Source of the DNA: JBKBUF01 sp046290815
GTDB lineage: Bacteria > Bacteroidota > Bacteroidia > Cytophagales > Cytophagaceae
Length of the DNA stretch: 64,000 nucleotides
Direction of reading: 5' to 3'
NCBI GenBank assembly: GCA_046290815.1
Contig: JBKBUF010000008.1
Span: 1-64,000, forward strand
Part shown: positions 9,901 through 16,242 of the stretch, piece after piece
How positions within the stretch are numbered: position 1 is the first letter of the stretch
Layout: each line of letters starts with the position of its first letter
Made by a program: the position numbers and the translations under genes
The notes under the pieces: generated by a model
What the model saw: the letters and a program-made list of their open reading frames with translations, nothing else
The model's database searches: none
What the model was told of the DNA's origin: nothing

Positions 9901-10805
9901 GCATGATTTCCAGCATCACAGAAGTATAATACATTATCTACTGTCACCAATCCTGTAGGAAAATTAAGCAACGCTCGAACTGCGGATGGACCTTCTGCTG
10001 GCCCTAATCGATTACCGGACTGTGTCGAATCACCAATAATAATTTTCGCACCACTCCCATCCACTTGCCAAATTACGTTCTTCTGTGAATCGCTAAAATA
10101 TATGGTTCCGTCACAAGCAGTAGTAACACCTTGTGGAATTTTTACAGCAGAGGAAAGATCAGGAAGTTTCGGTGTAACATCTGTTACACATGGAGCATTG
10201 TTTACAGTAGTCGTTCTACAATCAGGAGTAAGACAGCCAAGCCTGTAACAAATAGTATGAGTTCCCGGACCAGCCTGATTAGGATCAAAAAACCAATCTG
10301 AAGTTGTTTGATAAACCCCCGGACCGGAAAATAAGCCACCAGCAGGTGAACCTGTAAGCTTCTCTGGAAAGGCAGCTATACAGTAACTGGATTTTAGCCC
10401 GGTAAAACTTGCAGAGCCTGCTGAAGTTGTATTATAAATTATCTTGATACTATCTTTTCTTGCACATGCCATGGAACCAAGATCACGTATCTCAAATCTA
10501 ACATAATAAACGCCTTGGGTTGTCGGATAAAAATCAAAATCAAAATGCAGTTCACTTGAGCTAAGCTTCGTCTGAGCCGCATACTGCCAGTAAATCGTGT
10601 ATAAATTGGTGTTAAGATTCCATATTTTCACTCTTAATTTACTATGTGTACACACCATTGTATCAGGACTCTTTTGATACTTTATGCCACAAAGGCTAAC
10701 TGGAATAGTAGTCTGAGCTGCTACCTCTTTTGAAAATAGAAACAGTAAAAAAATCGCAAAAAGCGCTGAAAAAAATAACTTGGAAAGTTTCATATATATA
10801 TTCAT
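3906..10805 (-). CDS. Giant type IX-secreted multi-Ig/PKD adhesin with NHL propeller and CHU_C sorting domain
   Basis: The 2299-residue exported protein has a signal peptide ending at about residue 31 (KEVAAQ). An early Ig-like segment has the pattern SGPG...F.P..AGPGTH. An NHL-type six-bladed propeller follows (about 215-490, with blades such as LYFCDAGNHAVKKY and LYVADSYNNKVKKI). Then come some 1500 residues of Ig/PKD-like repeats with recurrent C-x-G/D motifs and SWTP.T.LSS..I..P cores. A clear PKD domain lies near 2110-2190 (WSWNFSDGNTSS), and the last 95 residues are the gliding-motility-associated C-terminal domain (VPNVFSPSANH, FNRWGEVVFET, PPGVYTWTV). Such proteins are carried to the surface by the type IX system and act as adhesins or motility filaments. 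The second ATG, four codons in, begins a better signal peptide (MKLSKLFFSALF). No enzymatic domain is visible. Surface location is well supported; the ligand is unknown. Confidence 0.92.
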   Translation of the reverse strand: MNIYMKLSKLFFSALFAIFLLFLFSKEVAAQTTIPVSLCGIKYQKSPDTMVCTHSKLRVKIWNLNTNLYTIYWQYAAQTKLSSSELHFDFDFYPTTQGVYYVRFEIRDLGSMACARKDSIKIIYNTTSAGSASFTGLKSSYCIAAFPEKLTGSPAGGLFSGPGVYQTTSDWFFDPNQAGPGTHTICYRLGCLTPDCRTTTVNNAPCVTDVTPKLPDLSSAVKIPQGVTTACDGTIYFSDSQKNVIWQVDGSGAKIIIGDSTQSGNRLGPAEGPSAVRALLNFPTGLVTVDNVLYFCDAGNHAVKKYYKNTFGDFVVELVAGANSTAGGGDVLGAGTIARFNSPFGIAMDRAKTFLYVADSYNNKVKKISLVAPTADVSLVSSHSWRTFHLALDNNFCYVALPQGFRVQRVNLTTSAITDFFRDIDDPKTPYGVSVGCGGDVYVAETTQGKIFRVTQSGGISEVIGLSNPIGISVYTKGYIDVVENFPSGGAISRIALSNWKEGAFNGLTKKEFCLNDPTVRITPITCADAGSTMSGPGITGSGGLYFFNPSAAGVGTHYITYKYSAGFCTDSLSEIVHVYPIPEVTLSANTLEFCTQDTITLTAKVEFPSLADTIYWNFGGNQIGKTVGAVTTLKVTRGGVYNVTSRNYKGCTSAATIELEDSRPRISLNDALTVCTGDSVQLNPNITGPGSNWDYGFTWSPGTGLSSTTIRNPYAKPTIATKYIVTATHNVTSCRRRDSVEVGLAPKPPKPTVLTPKPYAICPDADSISIGGPSVSGITYKWEFVTNAVPGGIILNRDDIANPRAKVHLAATGTYRIKVTATDGSSCTNADTVIISPHTKPIANAGPDRNACVGAAVQIGSTSEAFRQYSWTPITGLSSSTIAQPNVTRNTPGSYTYILTVTNQVNTCRNYDTVIVNVTNPPAFNARTSREVCQHSSIVLGNTAVTGVTYEWVPITNLSNPNIAMPTLTASGAAGVVQYIRLNKVGDCVSRDTVDVTVLSNPIPSVLKAGSICAGSSFIIGGSSSPNATYQWTALVAPQPTLVTLSATNVSNPTLTAASTAAANQYKYQVVVTYNNGCTNTDSSTINIISNSINAGADQAICAKDSVVIGPAATLTGTFSWTPNTGLSSATVKNPKASPSVTTQYILSYTSGSCTARDTVIVSVAPAPVANANGPTLCVTSTSNQVVIGSPAVSGNSYSWTPDTYLSSSIAAMPTATIPDGVTSIKYVLTVSRGGCVAKDSVTVQNGINPNVSITKPVTPFCTEASKTLQATSNGVEMWWRTSKYGTRQQITAGNTSSFSITEGGRYYAEAANSEGCRGVDSVEVIDNRPRFDLKERDTICGGQFYTISPVFYAPTFDKSFTWSPLTNLNTMNPTSPVFNVPNPSSPTTYTYTLKVDSAYSGGACTRSKSTSIRVNPTPNLAALGGIVLQACPGKTTTVPLTNPGNSLTYKWVDTVQMVKITGPLNINNPTIDISFEANNDLVNAKTYVLGLEVSNVHGCVNRQGYRVNVLTKPAINAGTDRTICRGASTVLGDASLTLYHFNWSVVGGEAGGLTNILTPTVSPTVTSSYALIGYKDNNPTTNLNNCYNLDTVRITVNPVPIVSIPQPVGSCSGDSTTVTAVPDQSGYTYLWSTAANNGGIASPTAQSTKVLPDISSGSLTYNLEVSNSFNCKANLSTSVAVAQKPANVTAFTNNTMPKCPDADAVLEADFTEEGGHTYTVTWAPPISLSSSTGKTVTASPNKNQTYTATVTDDASLCFSTATVDITVTDPQVDAGEDLDLCFGQGGQLNAVYSPVQPKVGFIWSLQGESSTGLNNDRITNPTLPNDLAVNPSGYNFIIVVKDTVSDCSNTDTVMVRVFDNPVVNTGAGIVICSGTSVALSANPSGGAGGPYQIVWENLSGSSPMVSPATTGSHTYNVEVTDRAGCKSTGSKTINVEAQPVANIVQNPLLACDGQPVTLVGGAVSSDFTYEWQDAAFNVLASGQTETNYSATSSGTYYLIVTNFGSVNQCRDTAIHSINFNPVPVIDSVEARTDYCINAPYMLVVYAKNNQSYQWTTDGFGSFSNTNRDTTYYTPDQLDMAIGDTIRITVANSCASVTEYRHIKYNPAPEALFIASAGSNTINSGSTTPLVVMPNNEIVFNNTSDLSFHQITAWSWNFSDGNTSSQLNPVYAYTEDGNFTVNLSVSNVYGCTDQTSIAVTVSPVNSPVKVPNVFSPSANHADNKVCKVYGLNISSQSFNFRIFNRWGEVVFETNDFTMANNKGWDGANYPPGVYTWTVKGRYNDGKEFQEAGTVTLIR

Positions 10806-10956
10806 TGTGTGAATAGCTGATTTTTGTTATTGATATATTCCTTCAAAACAGTTAGTTGTAACCAGTAAAAATAAGAAATCAGGTCTTTTTATCTAAATTT
10901 TTGAACGAAAATAATAGAGTTTTGCACTTATCTTATACGGAGGAAATGGGGAATTG

Positions 10957-11010
10957 TTACCACCCCCGGCCCCTCCTTGATAAGGAGGGGTGACGCACAT
11001 GGAGTTAGCT
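10957..11010. repeat. Palindromic repeat, left copy of part A
   Basis: The 54-base element contains a strong hairpin, CCCCTCCTT...AAGGAGGGG, with the conserved tail CACATGGAGTTAGCT. It is nearly identical to and the same length as the copy at 11592-11645. The differences are in the hairpin loop (GAT versus ATG), one base before the hairpin and one in the tail. Confidence 0.9.
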
Positions 11011-11105
11011 TAACATTTAAAACATTTAATGGTCATGACTATATCGCAAACTCCAGCTGCTTAAAACTCAGCCTGGTCTACAAAAATCACATTGTAGAAA
11101 AAAGA

Positions 11106-11165
11106 TACCACCACTGCCAAACCCCTCTGACCTCCCCTTATTAAGAGGAGGCTAGGAGGGGTCAC
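11106..11165. repeat. Palindromic repeat, left copy of part B
   Basis: It begins TACCACCACTGCCAAACCC and contains the hairpin CCTCCCCTTATTAAGAGGAGG followed by CTAGGAGGGGTCA. It is homologous to 11745-11807. It lies 95 bases after left part A; the right-hand pair is separated by 99 bases. Confidence 0.88.
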
Positions 11166-11245
11166 CATTGCTAATCAAAAGTTCACAGGAGTCTTGCCTC
11201 TAATCCATCCATATAGTATTTTCCGCGATCAAACCAGCTAATAAA

Positions 11246-11617
11246 ATGAAAATAAATAATTTACCTTGGTATAAAGACCTCAGAAAAGAGTTAAGAAAAA
11301 ATTCCACCTCAGCAGAAGATCACTTATGGAAATTCCTTCTAAAAAATCAAATAAGAGGCAAAAAATTTCGAAGGCAACATGGTGTCTCATCCTACATCCT
11401 GGACTTTTATTGTCCTGAACTTAAACTAGCTATCGAAGTGGATGGACCTATCCATCTCAAACCTGACGTAAAGGAAAACGACCGCATAAGAGAAGAATTT
11501 TTAAATAGTTTGGGAATAAAAGTAATACGATTTAAGAATGAGGATGTCATTTATAATATTGAATGGGTGTTGGAGAGGATTAAAGAGCAAATTACCACCC
11601 CAGGCCCCTCCTTATGA
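11246..11617 (+). CDS. DUF559 domain protein (Vsr-like / PD-(D/E)XK endonuclease fold)
   Basis: The 123-residue soluble protein is about the usual DUF559 length. The family pattern is complete: SAEDHLWKFL (residues 22-31), KKFRRQH (39-45), YILDFYCPELKLAIEVDG (50-67) with likely catalytic D53, E64 and D66, H70, and GIKVIRFKNEDV (90-101). DUF559 belongs to the Vsr-like superfamily of PD-(D/E)XK nucleases; substrates are mostly undetermined. The last eight residues (ITTPGPSL) and the TGA are encoded by the right part-A palindrome, so the C-terminal tail derives from repeat DNA and the natural end may have been replaced. The frame is intact with all predicted catalytic residues, so it appears functional. 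No methyltransferase or mismatch-repair gene is adjacent. Confidence 0.85.
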   Translation: MKINNLPWYKDLRKELRKNSTSAEDHLWKFLLKNQIRGKKFRRQHGVSSYILDFYCPELKLAIEVDGPIHLKPDVKENDRIREEFLNSLGIKVIRFKNEDVIYNIEWVLERIKEQITTPGPSL

Positions 11618-11645
11618 AGGAGGGGTGAGGCACATGGAGTTAGCT
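11592..11645. repeat. Palindromic repeat, right copy of part A (contains the DUF559 stop codon)
   Basis: It starts TTACCACCCCAGGCCCCTCC and forms the hairpin CCCCTCCTT-ATG-AAGGAGGGG. The DUF559 stop TGA lies at the hairpin apex. It ends with the same CACATGGAGTTAGCT tail as the left copy. Confidence 0.9.
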
Positions 11646-11744
11646 ACACTTCTAAAGTATTTAACTTTTGGGCTTTATAATTTAATTGCAGAATCTTCTA
11701 ACCTCTCATTGTGTACTTAAAATCTGCCTTAAAAAATTTAATAA

Positions 11745-11807
11745 TACCACCACTGCCAAACCCATGTGCACTTCCTCCCCTTATTAAGGGGAGGCTAGGT
11801 GGGGTCA
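11745..11807. repeat. Palindromic repeat, right copy of part B
   Basis: It shares the TACCACCACTGCCAAACCC start and the CCTCCCCTTATTAAGGGGAGG hairpin followed by CTAGGTGGGGTCA with the left copy. It carries a few inserted bases (ATGTGCACTT) before the hairpin. Confidence 0.88.
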
Positions 11808-11845
11808 TCCCTCCCCTTAATAAGGGGAGGCGAGGAGGGGTTTGG
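11808..11845. repeat. Extra part-B-type hairpin at the right edge of the cassette
   Basis: A further CCTCCCCTTAATAAGGGGAGG palindrome followed by CGAGGAGGGGTTTGG is tandem to the right part B. It has no counterpart on the left side. Its terminal TTTGG coincides with the -33 element proposed for plsC. Confidence 0.85.
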
Positions 11846-11876
11846 CCTTTTCCTAATCTAACCGTACCTTTGTCCC
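11841..11876 (+). promoter_or_regulatory. Bacteroidota-type promoter of plsC, probably leaderless
   Basis: TTTG at 11841-11844 and TACCTTTG at 11865-11872 match the Bacteroidota -33 (TTTG) and -7 (TAnnTTTG) elements, 20 bases apart. The -7 element ends four bases before the plsC ATG, so transcription should start at or very near the first codon. The -33 box lies at the outer edge of the palindromic repeat. Confidence 0.6.
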
Positions 11877-12665
11877 ATGAGTATCTCAAGAATTTTCTAC
11901 CAGATCTGGGTTTGGGGCTGGTTTCTGGTAATGTTTATCCTAATTTACCCCCTATTTATCCTTTTCTCTCTGAAAGACAGCTGGAAAAAATACGGTCACT
12001 TTTGTAATAAGATCTGGGCACATGTAGTGTTTGGCACATGCCTGGTACCTACCAAGGTGGAATTCAGGTTTCAACCTAAAAAGAAACAAGCCTACGTCTA
12101 CGCCCCCAACCATACATCCTTCATGGATATCCCCAGCTTGTGTTATGCTTTACCAGGATATTTCCTTTTTATAGGTAAAGCTTCCTTAGCCAAAGTACCA
12201 TTTTTTGGCTATATGTTCAGGAAGTACTACATCCCTGTTGACCGAAACAGTAAAAAGAGCAAGTACGAAACCATGCAAAAGGCCTTTGAGGCAATAGACA
12301 AAGGCAGAAGTATCGCCATATTCCCTGAAGGTACCATCCCTAGAAACATTGCACCTCAAATGATTCCGTTCAAAGATGGCCCTTTCAGAATGGCTATTGA
12401 AAAACAAATCCCGCTGGTGCCTATCACTATTCCTTTCAATTGGATCATTTTACCTGATGACGGACGTTTTTTCCCTAAAAGACACCTGATGAAAGTCATT
12501 ATTCATGAGCCTATAGAGACAAAAGGTCTTACAACGGACGATATTCCTGCTCTGAAAGATAAAACCTACAACATCATTAAAAATCAGCTGGAAATTGAAA
12601 TGGAAGCTGCTGGTCTGAAAGCTAAAAATCCCAAACTCCAGACATCTAATGTGAAGGGAGTTTAA
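11877..12665 (+). CDS. plsC: 1-acyl-sn-glycerol-3-phosphate acyltransferase (PlsC family)
   Basis: The 262-residue membrane-associated enzyme acylates lysophosphatidic acid to phosphatidic acid in phospholipid synthesis. A hydrophobic N-terminal segment (about residues 8-32) precedes the catalytic H-x4-D motif in NHTSFMD (about 79-85), and FPEGT follows at about 142-146, both diagnostic of the family. Length is typical. The first ATG sits four bases after a promoter -7 element, which argues for this start and a leaderless mRNA; the next Met is 18 codons in and would cut the membrane segment. A gatC gene follows after a heptad repeat spacer. The exact acyl acceptor is not proven from sequence. 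Confidence 0.9.
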   Translation: MSISRIFYQIWVWGWFLVMFILIYPLFILFSLKDSWKKYGHFCNKIWAHVVFGTCLVPTKVEFRFQPKKKQAYVYAPNHTSFMDIPSLCYALPGYFLFIGKASLAKVPFFGYMFRKYYIPVDRNSKKSKYETMQKAFEAIDKGRSIAIFPEGTIPRNIAPQMIPFKDGPFRMAIEKQIPLVPITIPFNWIILPDDGRFFPKRHLMKVIIHEPIETKGLTTDDIPALKDKTYNIIKNQLEIEMEAAGLKAKNPKLQTSNVKGV

Positions 12666-12727
12666 AGTTCAAAGTTTAAGTTTTCGAATTTCGAGTTTCG
12701 AATTTCAAATTTAAAATTCCAATTCAT
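12665..12727. repeat. Heptad array, AAGTTTA/GAATTTC/AAATTTA words
   Basis: Nine consecutive 7-base units starting at 12665, 12672, 12679, 12686 and so on to 12721 stay in register. They are related to the GAATTTC and AAATTCC words of other arrays. The array starts at the plsC stop codon. Confidence 0.85.
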
Positions 12728-12740
12728 TATCTTTACCCTA

Positions 12741-12775
12741 CTTTAGGCTTTCAGCTTAAAACTTTACGCTCTGAA
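12741..12775. repeat. Short heptad array, CTTTnnn words, abutting the gatC start
   Basis: The five units CTTTAGG, CTTTCAG, CTTAAAA, CTTTACG and CTCTGAA are in register and end two bases before the gatC ATG. They would form most of the gatC leader. Confidence 0.75.
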
Positions 12776-12777
12776 AC

Positions 12778-13065
12778 ATGCATATCGACAAAAATACCAT
12801 ACGCAAAATTGCACACCTTGCCAGGTTGGAGTTTTCTGAAAAGGAAGAGGAGGCTTTCTTAAACGACTTCAATAAAATTCTTGACTGGATGGACAAGCTA
12901 AATGAGCTTAACACCGACAATGTTCAGCCTCTTATACATATGTCCTCAGAAATCAATGTTCTTAGGGAAGACGAGGTCAACAATGCCCTGAAACAGGACG
13001 ATGCATTAAAGCTTGCCCCTAAGAAAGACTCTGACTACTTTAGGGTACCGAAGTTTTTGAATTAG
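12778..13065 (+). CDS. gatC: Asp-tRNA(Asn)/Glu-tRNA(Gln) amidotransferase subunit C
   Basis: The 95-residue protein matches GatC over its whole length: IRKIAHLARLEFSEKEEEAF near the start, NKILDWMDKLNELNTDNVQP in the middle, and LREDEV and FRVPKFL towards the end. GatC is the small scaffold of the GatCAB transamidase, which makes Gln-tRNA(Gln) and/or Asn-tRNA(Asn). gatA and gatB are not in the window, common when the subunits are unlinked. It lies between plsC and a membrane TPR gene on the same strand. Confidence 0.95.
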   Translation: MHIDKNTIRKIAHLARLEFSEKEEEAFLNDFNKILDWMDKLNELNTDNVQPLIHMSSEINVLREDEVNNALKQDDALKLAPKKDSDYFRVPKFLN

Positions 13066-13141
13066 GATTATTTTTATTTAACTATAACAGGATAAGGAAG
13101 GAATGGGAATTACCTAATCCTTCTTTATTATTTTTTGCCTC

Positions 13142-13177
13142 TTACCGTTATATTTACAACCTTAATCTAAACGGTAA
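13142..13177. promoter_or_regulatory. Perfect 8-bp inverted repeat ending on the start codon of the membrane-TPR gene
   Basis: TTACCGTT (13142-13149) and AACGGTAA (13170-13177) are exact reverse complements; the last A is the first base of the ATG. A TATATTTA sequence resembling a -7 element lies at the inner edge of the left arm. It could be an operator or an mRNA hairpin covering the initiation codon. Confidence 0.45.
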
Positions 13178-16100
13178 TGAACAAATCTTTTTTCTGGAAC
13201 AATTGGAATAAGCCCTTCAGATATACCTACATATTTCTTTTAGTATTGCTCGGACTGAACATTATTTATTTTGCCTTTGCATGGTTCACCGGAGGGAAGT
13301 ATGTAATATTCTGGGATACCTACCCTGCACAAGAGCTATTCCCCGCTAAAATAGATTCATTTATTTCTCACCTGCTCAAAATTCAGGTGGACACAGAAAA
13401 TTACCTTATCAAAGAAAGTTTCTTCGGAAGTGAAATTCAGGTGCGTCCTATTTTCTCTTATATTTTTTTAATAACTGTTGTTATTGCGGTAATAGCTGGC
13501 ATTACCATCATCACCTATCTTGACCTAAGTTGGTATGCCATCAGTATGCTGGGTTTTATACTTTTCATTACTAATATTCGAACAGAAACTCTTTATGCTT
13601 TCAATAATCACAAGCCGGTGTTGTTGTTAGTGGCCTTACTTACCTACCTTCCGGCTTCTTATTATTTTCAGGCTTTTAACAAAAGCATTCCCCTAAACAT
13701 AAGATTGACTGTTTTTACTACCATTACTATTGTATTGTGTTTTCTAATCCACTTTTGCTCAGCTGTACAAAATCCATTCCTATACCTGGCAAATTACAAC
13801 ATTGCTTTTCCAATGGCTTTAACTGTATTGATGCTGATAATAATAGGATATGAATTCATAAATGGTTTCCTTTTCCTGACTACTGCATCCAAAAATATCA
13901 GCAGTCAGAGTGGATTGAGGAATTTTGTAATCATAAGTTTTCTTTACATAGGAAATCTCCTGCTTCTTTTACTAAAGAAAATGAATACTATTGACTGGGA
14001 CATCCTTTATCTTGATGCACACTGGTTAATGGTATTTTCCATTATCATAGGTATTTGGGGAGTAAAAAGTAGAAGAGAAAATTATGATGCATATTTCCCG
14101 TTCTATCCGGTTTCCGGAATCCTATATTTGTGCATGAGCATAATTGCCTTAAGCATTACAAGTTATGCTTTTCTTACAGCAAATGATCCGTTGAAAGAAA
14201 GTATAGAATATGCAATCATTTACACGCATTTGATAATTTCCTTTGGTTACCTGGTGTACGTGATTGTAAATTTCTTTCACCTTTTTAACAAGCACAGGAT
14301 TTTCGAAATTGTAAACAGGCCTATTCTTGTACCCTTCTTTATGTTCAGAGGTGTTACCATAGTAGCGGTAATAGCATTATTTCTTTATGCTAATAAATTC
14401 CCTTATTACCTTGGTCTTGCAGGTTACTTCAATAGCGTTGGTGATATTTACAATTATGAAAATGATCTTTTGACTGCTAAAGAATACTACAAAAAAGGAG
14501 TGCAGTACGAGTACCAAAATCACCGGTCAAACTATTCCGTTGCTTCCATCTCAGAAAAAAATAAAAACTTTAATGAAGCAATTGAATATTATACAAGAGC
14601 TAACAGAAAAAGACCAATGGAACATGCATTTGTCAATCTCAGCAGAATATACCTGGGGGAAGACATGTATTTTCCTGCTATGTTTATGCTTAAGGACGGA
14701 TTAAAACATTTTCCTGAAAGTCCTATCCTGCACAACAACCTTGGATTACTTTATTTACAGAAAAACATCTCCGATTCAGCATATCACCATTTGAATCTTG
14801 CAGAAATACATTCGGGATCAGAAAAAAGAATTGCAATTCTCAATACCATTGCCTTTCTTCTTAATAAAGGTCTATCAAATGAAGCCGATTCTATTGCAAA
14901 AGAATATAAATTCGATTATCCGGGCTTCCTTACCAACAAAATTGCCAGTGAAAATTTCAATGGAAACATTTTTGAAGGAACGTTCGATCGTAGTTTAATA
15001 GCCGACTCCAGCCTTTCTCTACAAGAATTCTCATTGTTCTACAACTATTGCCTGAATAAAATTAAGACGGGTGACACATTTATTCCAGATGCAATTAATG
15101 CGCTTATAAATCACCCTTCGCATGCAGAAGATGTACCTAATCTTCAATACTTACTTGCATTATATAAATATTATAACAACCAACAGGCAGAGGCAAGAAA
15201 GACAATGGATGTACTTATTGGGTCAGATGAAAGTTCGATCCCTCCTGCCCGCACCGCCGGTTTATGGATGTTTGAACAAGGGCTCTACAAACTAAGTGAG
15301 GAATATTTGGGACGTATCAGAAAAAATCTTTCTGAAGATTTATTACTTAGCTACACCATCGCACTGATGCATCAAAATAAAGATATTTCTTTTCCCTTAT
15401 TTCAATTATCCAATTCTGCTGATCCGTCTATTCAAAAAATATTATCTAACCTACGACTTATAAACACCACCAATAATATACAAGAAATAAAAAACAGCGA
15501 AGAATCAGTCAAATATCAATTCCTGAAAATTAAAATAGCATTTTTATCTGATTCACAAATTGAAGAGTTGTACAACTCATTGTTAAATGGTGAGATTAAA
15601 ATATTGGCTTCAGCAGATCTAGCAGAATATTACCTCAACCGAGATGACCTGAAGCAAGCTGAAAAGTACCTTAACGCATTGGGTATTATAAAGGATGAAG
15701 AAACATACATACACAGTAAACTTAATCTTCAGAACCTGTTTTTATTATGTAAGCAAACCAATTTTAATGAACTAAGGAAGCTAATTAAGGATATTTACCT
15801 TAATGATAAAGACATAAAAACTTTACCTTATTTTTATGCAAGGCTTGCTCAGGAAGATAAAAATATTGAGGAGGCAGAAAACCAGTATCAGACTGCTATT
15901 CGTCAGGCTCCTTTCAATGATATCATAAGAACAGATGCTGCACTCTTTTACCACAATATAAACCAGGATGAAAAAGCATACAATATTCTGTTTGAAGGAC
16001 TGGAACTAAACCCTTACTCAGTACAAACTCTAAAAGCTTATATTCTTCAATCGTTACGTATCAATTTACTTTCGTATGCGAATGCAGCTTTACAGGACTT

Positions 16101-16185
16101 GAAGTCACTAATTTCAGAAAAAGAATACAATGAATTTTGGAAGGAGTATGAAAAGGAAAAAATCAAAAGTGAAAACAACCTCTAA
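13177..16185 (+). CDS. Polytopic membrane protein with C-terminal TPR repeats
   Basis: The 1002-residue protein has about 400 N-terminal residues with roughly 11 hydrophobic membrane segments (for example YIFLLVLLGLNIIYFAFAWF and FVIISFLYIGNLLLLLLK). A long alpha-helical region of tetratricopeptide-like repeats follows (about 420-1000, including NSVGDIYNYENDLLTAKEYY and NNLGLLYLQKNISDSAYHHL). No catalytic motif is recognised. The layout suggests an inner-membrane scaffold with a large soluble TPR arm. The neighbours (gatC, pduO) give no functional hint. I do not assign a function. Confidence 0.88.
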   Translation: MNKSFFWNNWNKPFRYTYIFLLVLLGLNIIYFAFAWFTGGKYVIFWDTYPAQELFPAKIDSFISHLLKIQVDTENYLIKESFFGSEIQVRPIFSYIFLITVVIAVIAGITIITYLDLSWYAISMLGFILFITNIRTETLYAFNNHKPVLLLVALLTYLPASYYFQAFNKSIPLNIRLTVFTTITIVLCFLIHFCSAVQNPFLYLANYNIAFPMALTVLMLIIIGYEFINGFLFLTTASKNISSQSGLRNFVIISFLYIGNLLLLLLKKMNTIDWDILYLDAHWLMVFSIIIGIWGVKSRRENYDAYFPFYPVSGILYLCMSIIALSITSYAFLTANDPLKESIEYAIIYTHLIISFGYLVYVIVNFFHLFNKHRIFEIVNRPILVPFFMFRGVTIVAVIALFLYANKFPYYLGLAGYFNSVGDIYNYENDLLTAKEYYKKGVQYEYQNHRSNYSVASISEKNKNFNEAIEYYTRANRKRPMEHAFVNLSRIYLGEDMYFPAMFMLKDGLKHFPESPILHNNLGLLYLQKNISDSAYHHLNLAEIHSGSEKRIAILNTIAFLLNKGLSNEADSIAKEYKFDYPGFLTNKIASENFNGNIFEGTFDRSLIADSSLSLQEFSLFYNYCLNKIKTGDTFIPDAINALINHPSHAEDVPNLQYLLALYKYYNNQQAEARKTMDVLIGSDESSIPPARTAGLWMFEQGLYKLSEEYLGRIRKNLSEDLLLSYTIALMHQNKDISFPLFQLSNSADPSIQKILSNLRLINTTNNIQEIKNSEESVKYQFLKIKIAFLSDSQIEELYNSLLNGEIKILASADLAEYYLNRDDLKQAEKYLNALGIIKDEETYIHSKLNLQNLFLLCKQTNFNELRKLIKDIYLNDKDIKTLPYFYARLAQEDKNIEEAENQYQTAIRQAPFNDIIRTDAALFYHNINQDEKAYNILFEGLELNPYSVQTLKAYILQSLRINLLSYANAALQDLKSLISEKEYNEFWKEYEKEKIKSENNL

Positions 16186-16242
16186 TATCTAATTTATCTA
16201 ACATCTATCATCCCTTTAAACTTTAAACTCTAAACCGTAAAA
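16181..16242. repeat. Heptad array, TCTAnnn then TTTAAAC words, bridging two genes
   Basis: TCTA occurs at 16181, 16188, 16197 and 16204. TTTAAAC-type words then run from 16215, 16222 and 16229, with CGTAAAA at 16236. The array covers the stop codon of the TPR gene and ends exactly at the ATG of the adenosyltransferase gene, making up the entire spacer. Confidence 0.82.

Larger units (their letters stand above)
10806..11245. other. 440-bp gene-free stretch: adhesin leader side plus left palindromic repeat unit
   Basis: The first 150 bases are AT-rich upstream sequence of the minus-strand adhesin, in which I found no exact TAnnTTTG element. The remainder holds the left repeat unit (parts A and B, listed separately). 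About 80 unremarkable bases follow before the DUF559 start. No additional reading frame of note is seen. Confidence 0.7.
10957..11845 (+). mobile_element. Candidate repeat-nuclease cassette: DUF559 gene between duplicated palindromic units
   Basis: Two direct copies of a unit (part A, about 95-99 bases of diverged spacer, part B) flank one DUF559 nuclease gene. Left unit is 10957-11165 and right unit 11592-11807, with an extra hairpin to 11845. The gene's last codons and stop lie inside right part A, so gene and repeat are fused rather than merely adjacent. No transposase or clear target-site duplication is seen. The arrangement recalls REP/RAYT-type dispersed palindromes with a dedicated nuclease, but mobility is an inference. 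Confidence 0.4.

Noticed and set aside
3906..10805. Recent tandem duplication among the adhesin Ig repeats
   Set aside because: The repeats share short motifs but differ widely at the nucleotide level as read by eye, so they are old.
11698..12007. Proline/glycine-rich frames on both strands across the right palindromic unit
   Set aside because: They are translations of palindromic repeat DNA with repeated PPLIKGRLGG-type words and overlap the plsC promoter and start.
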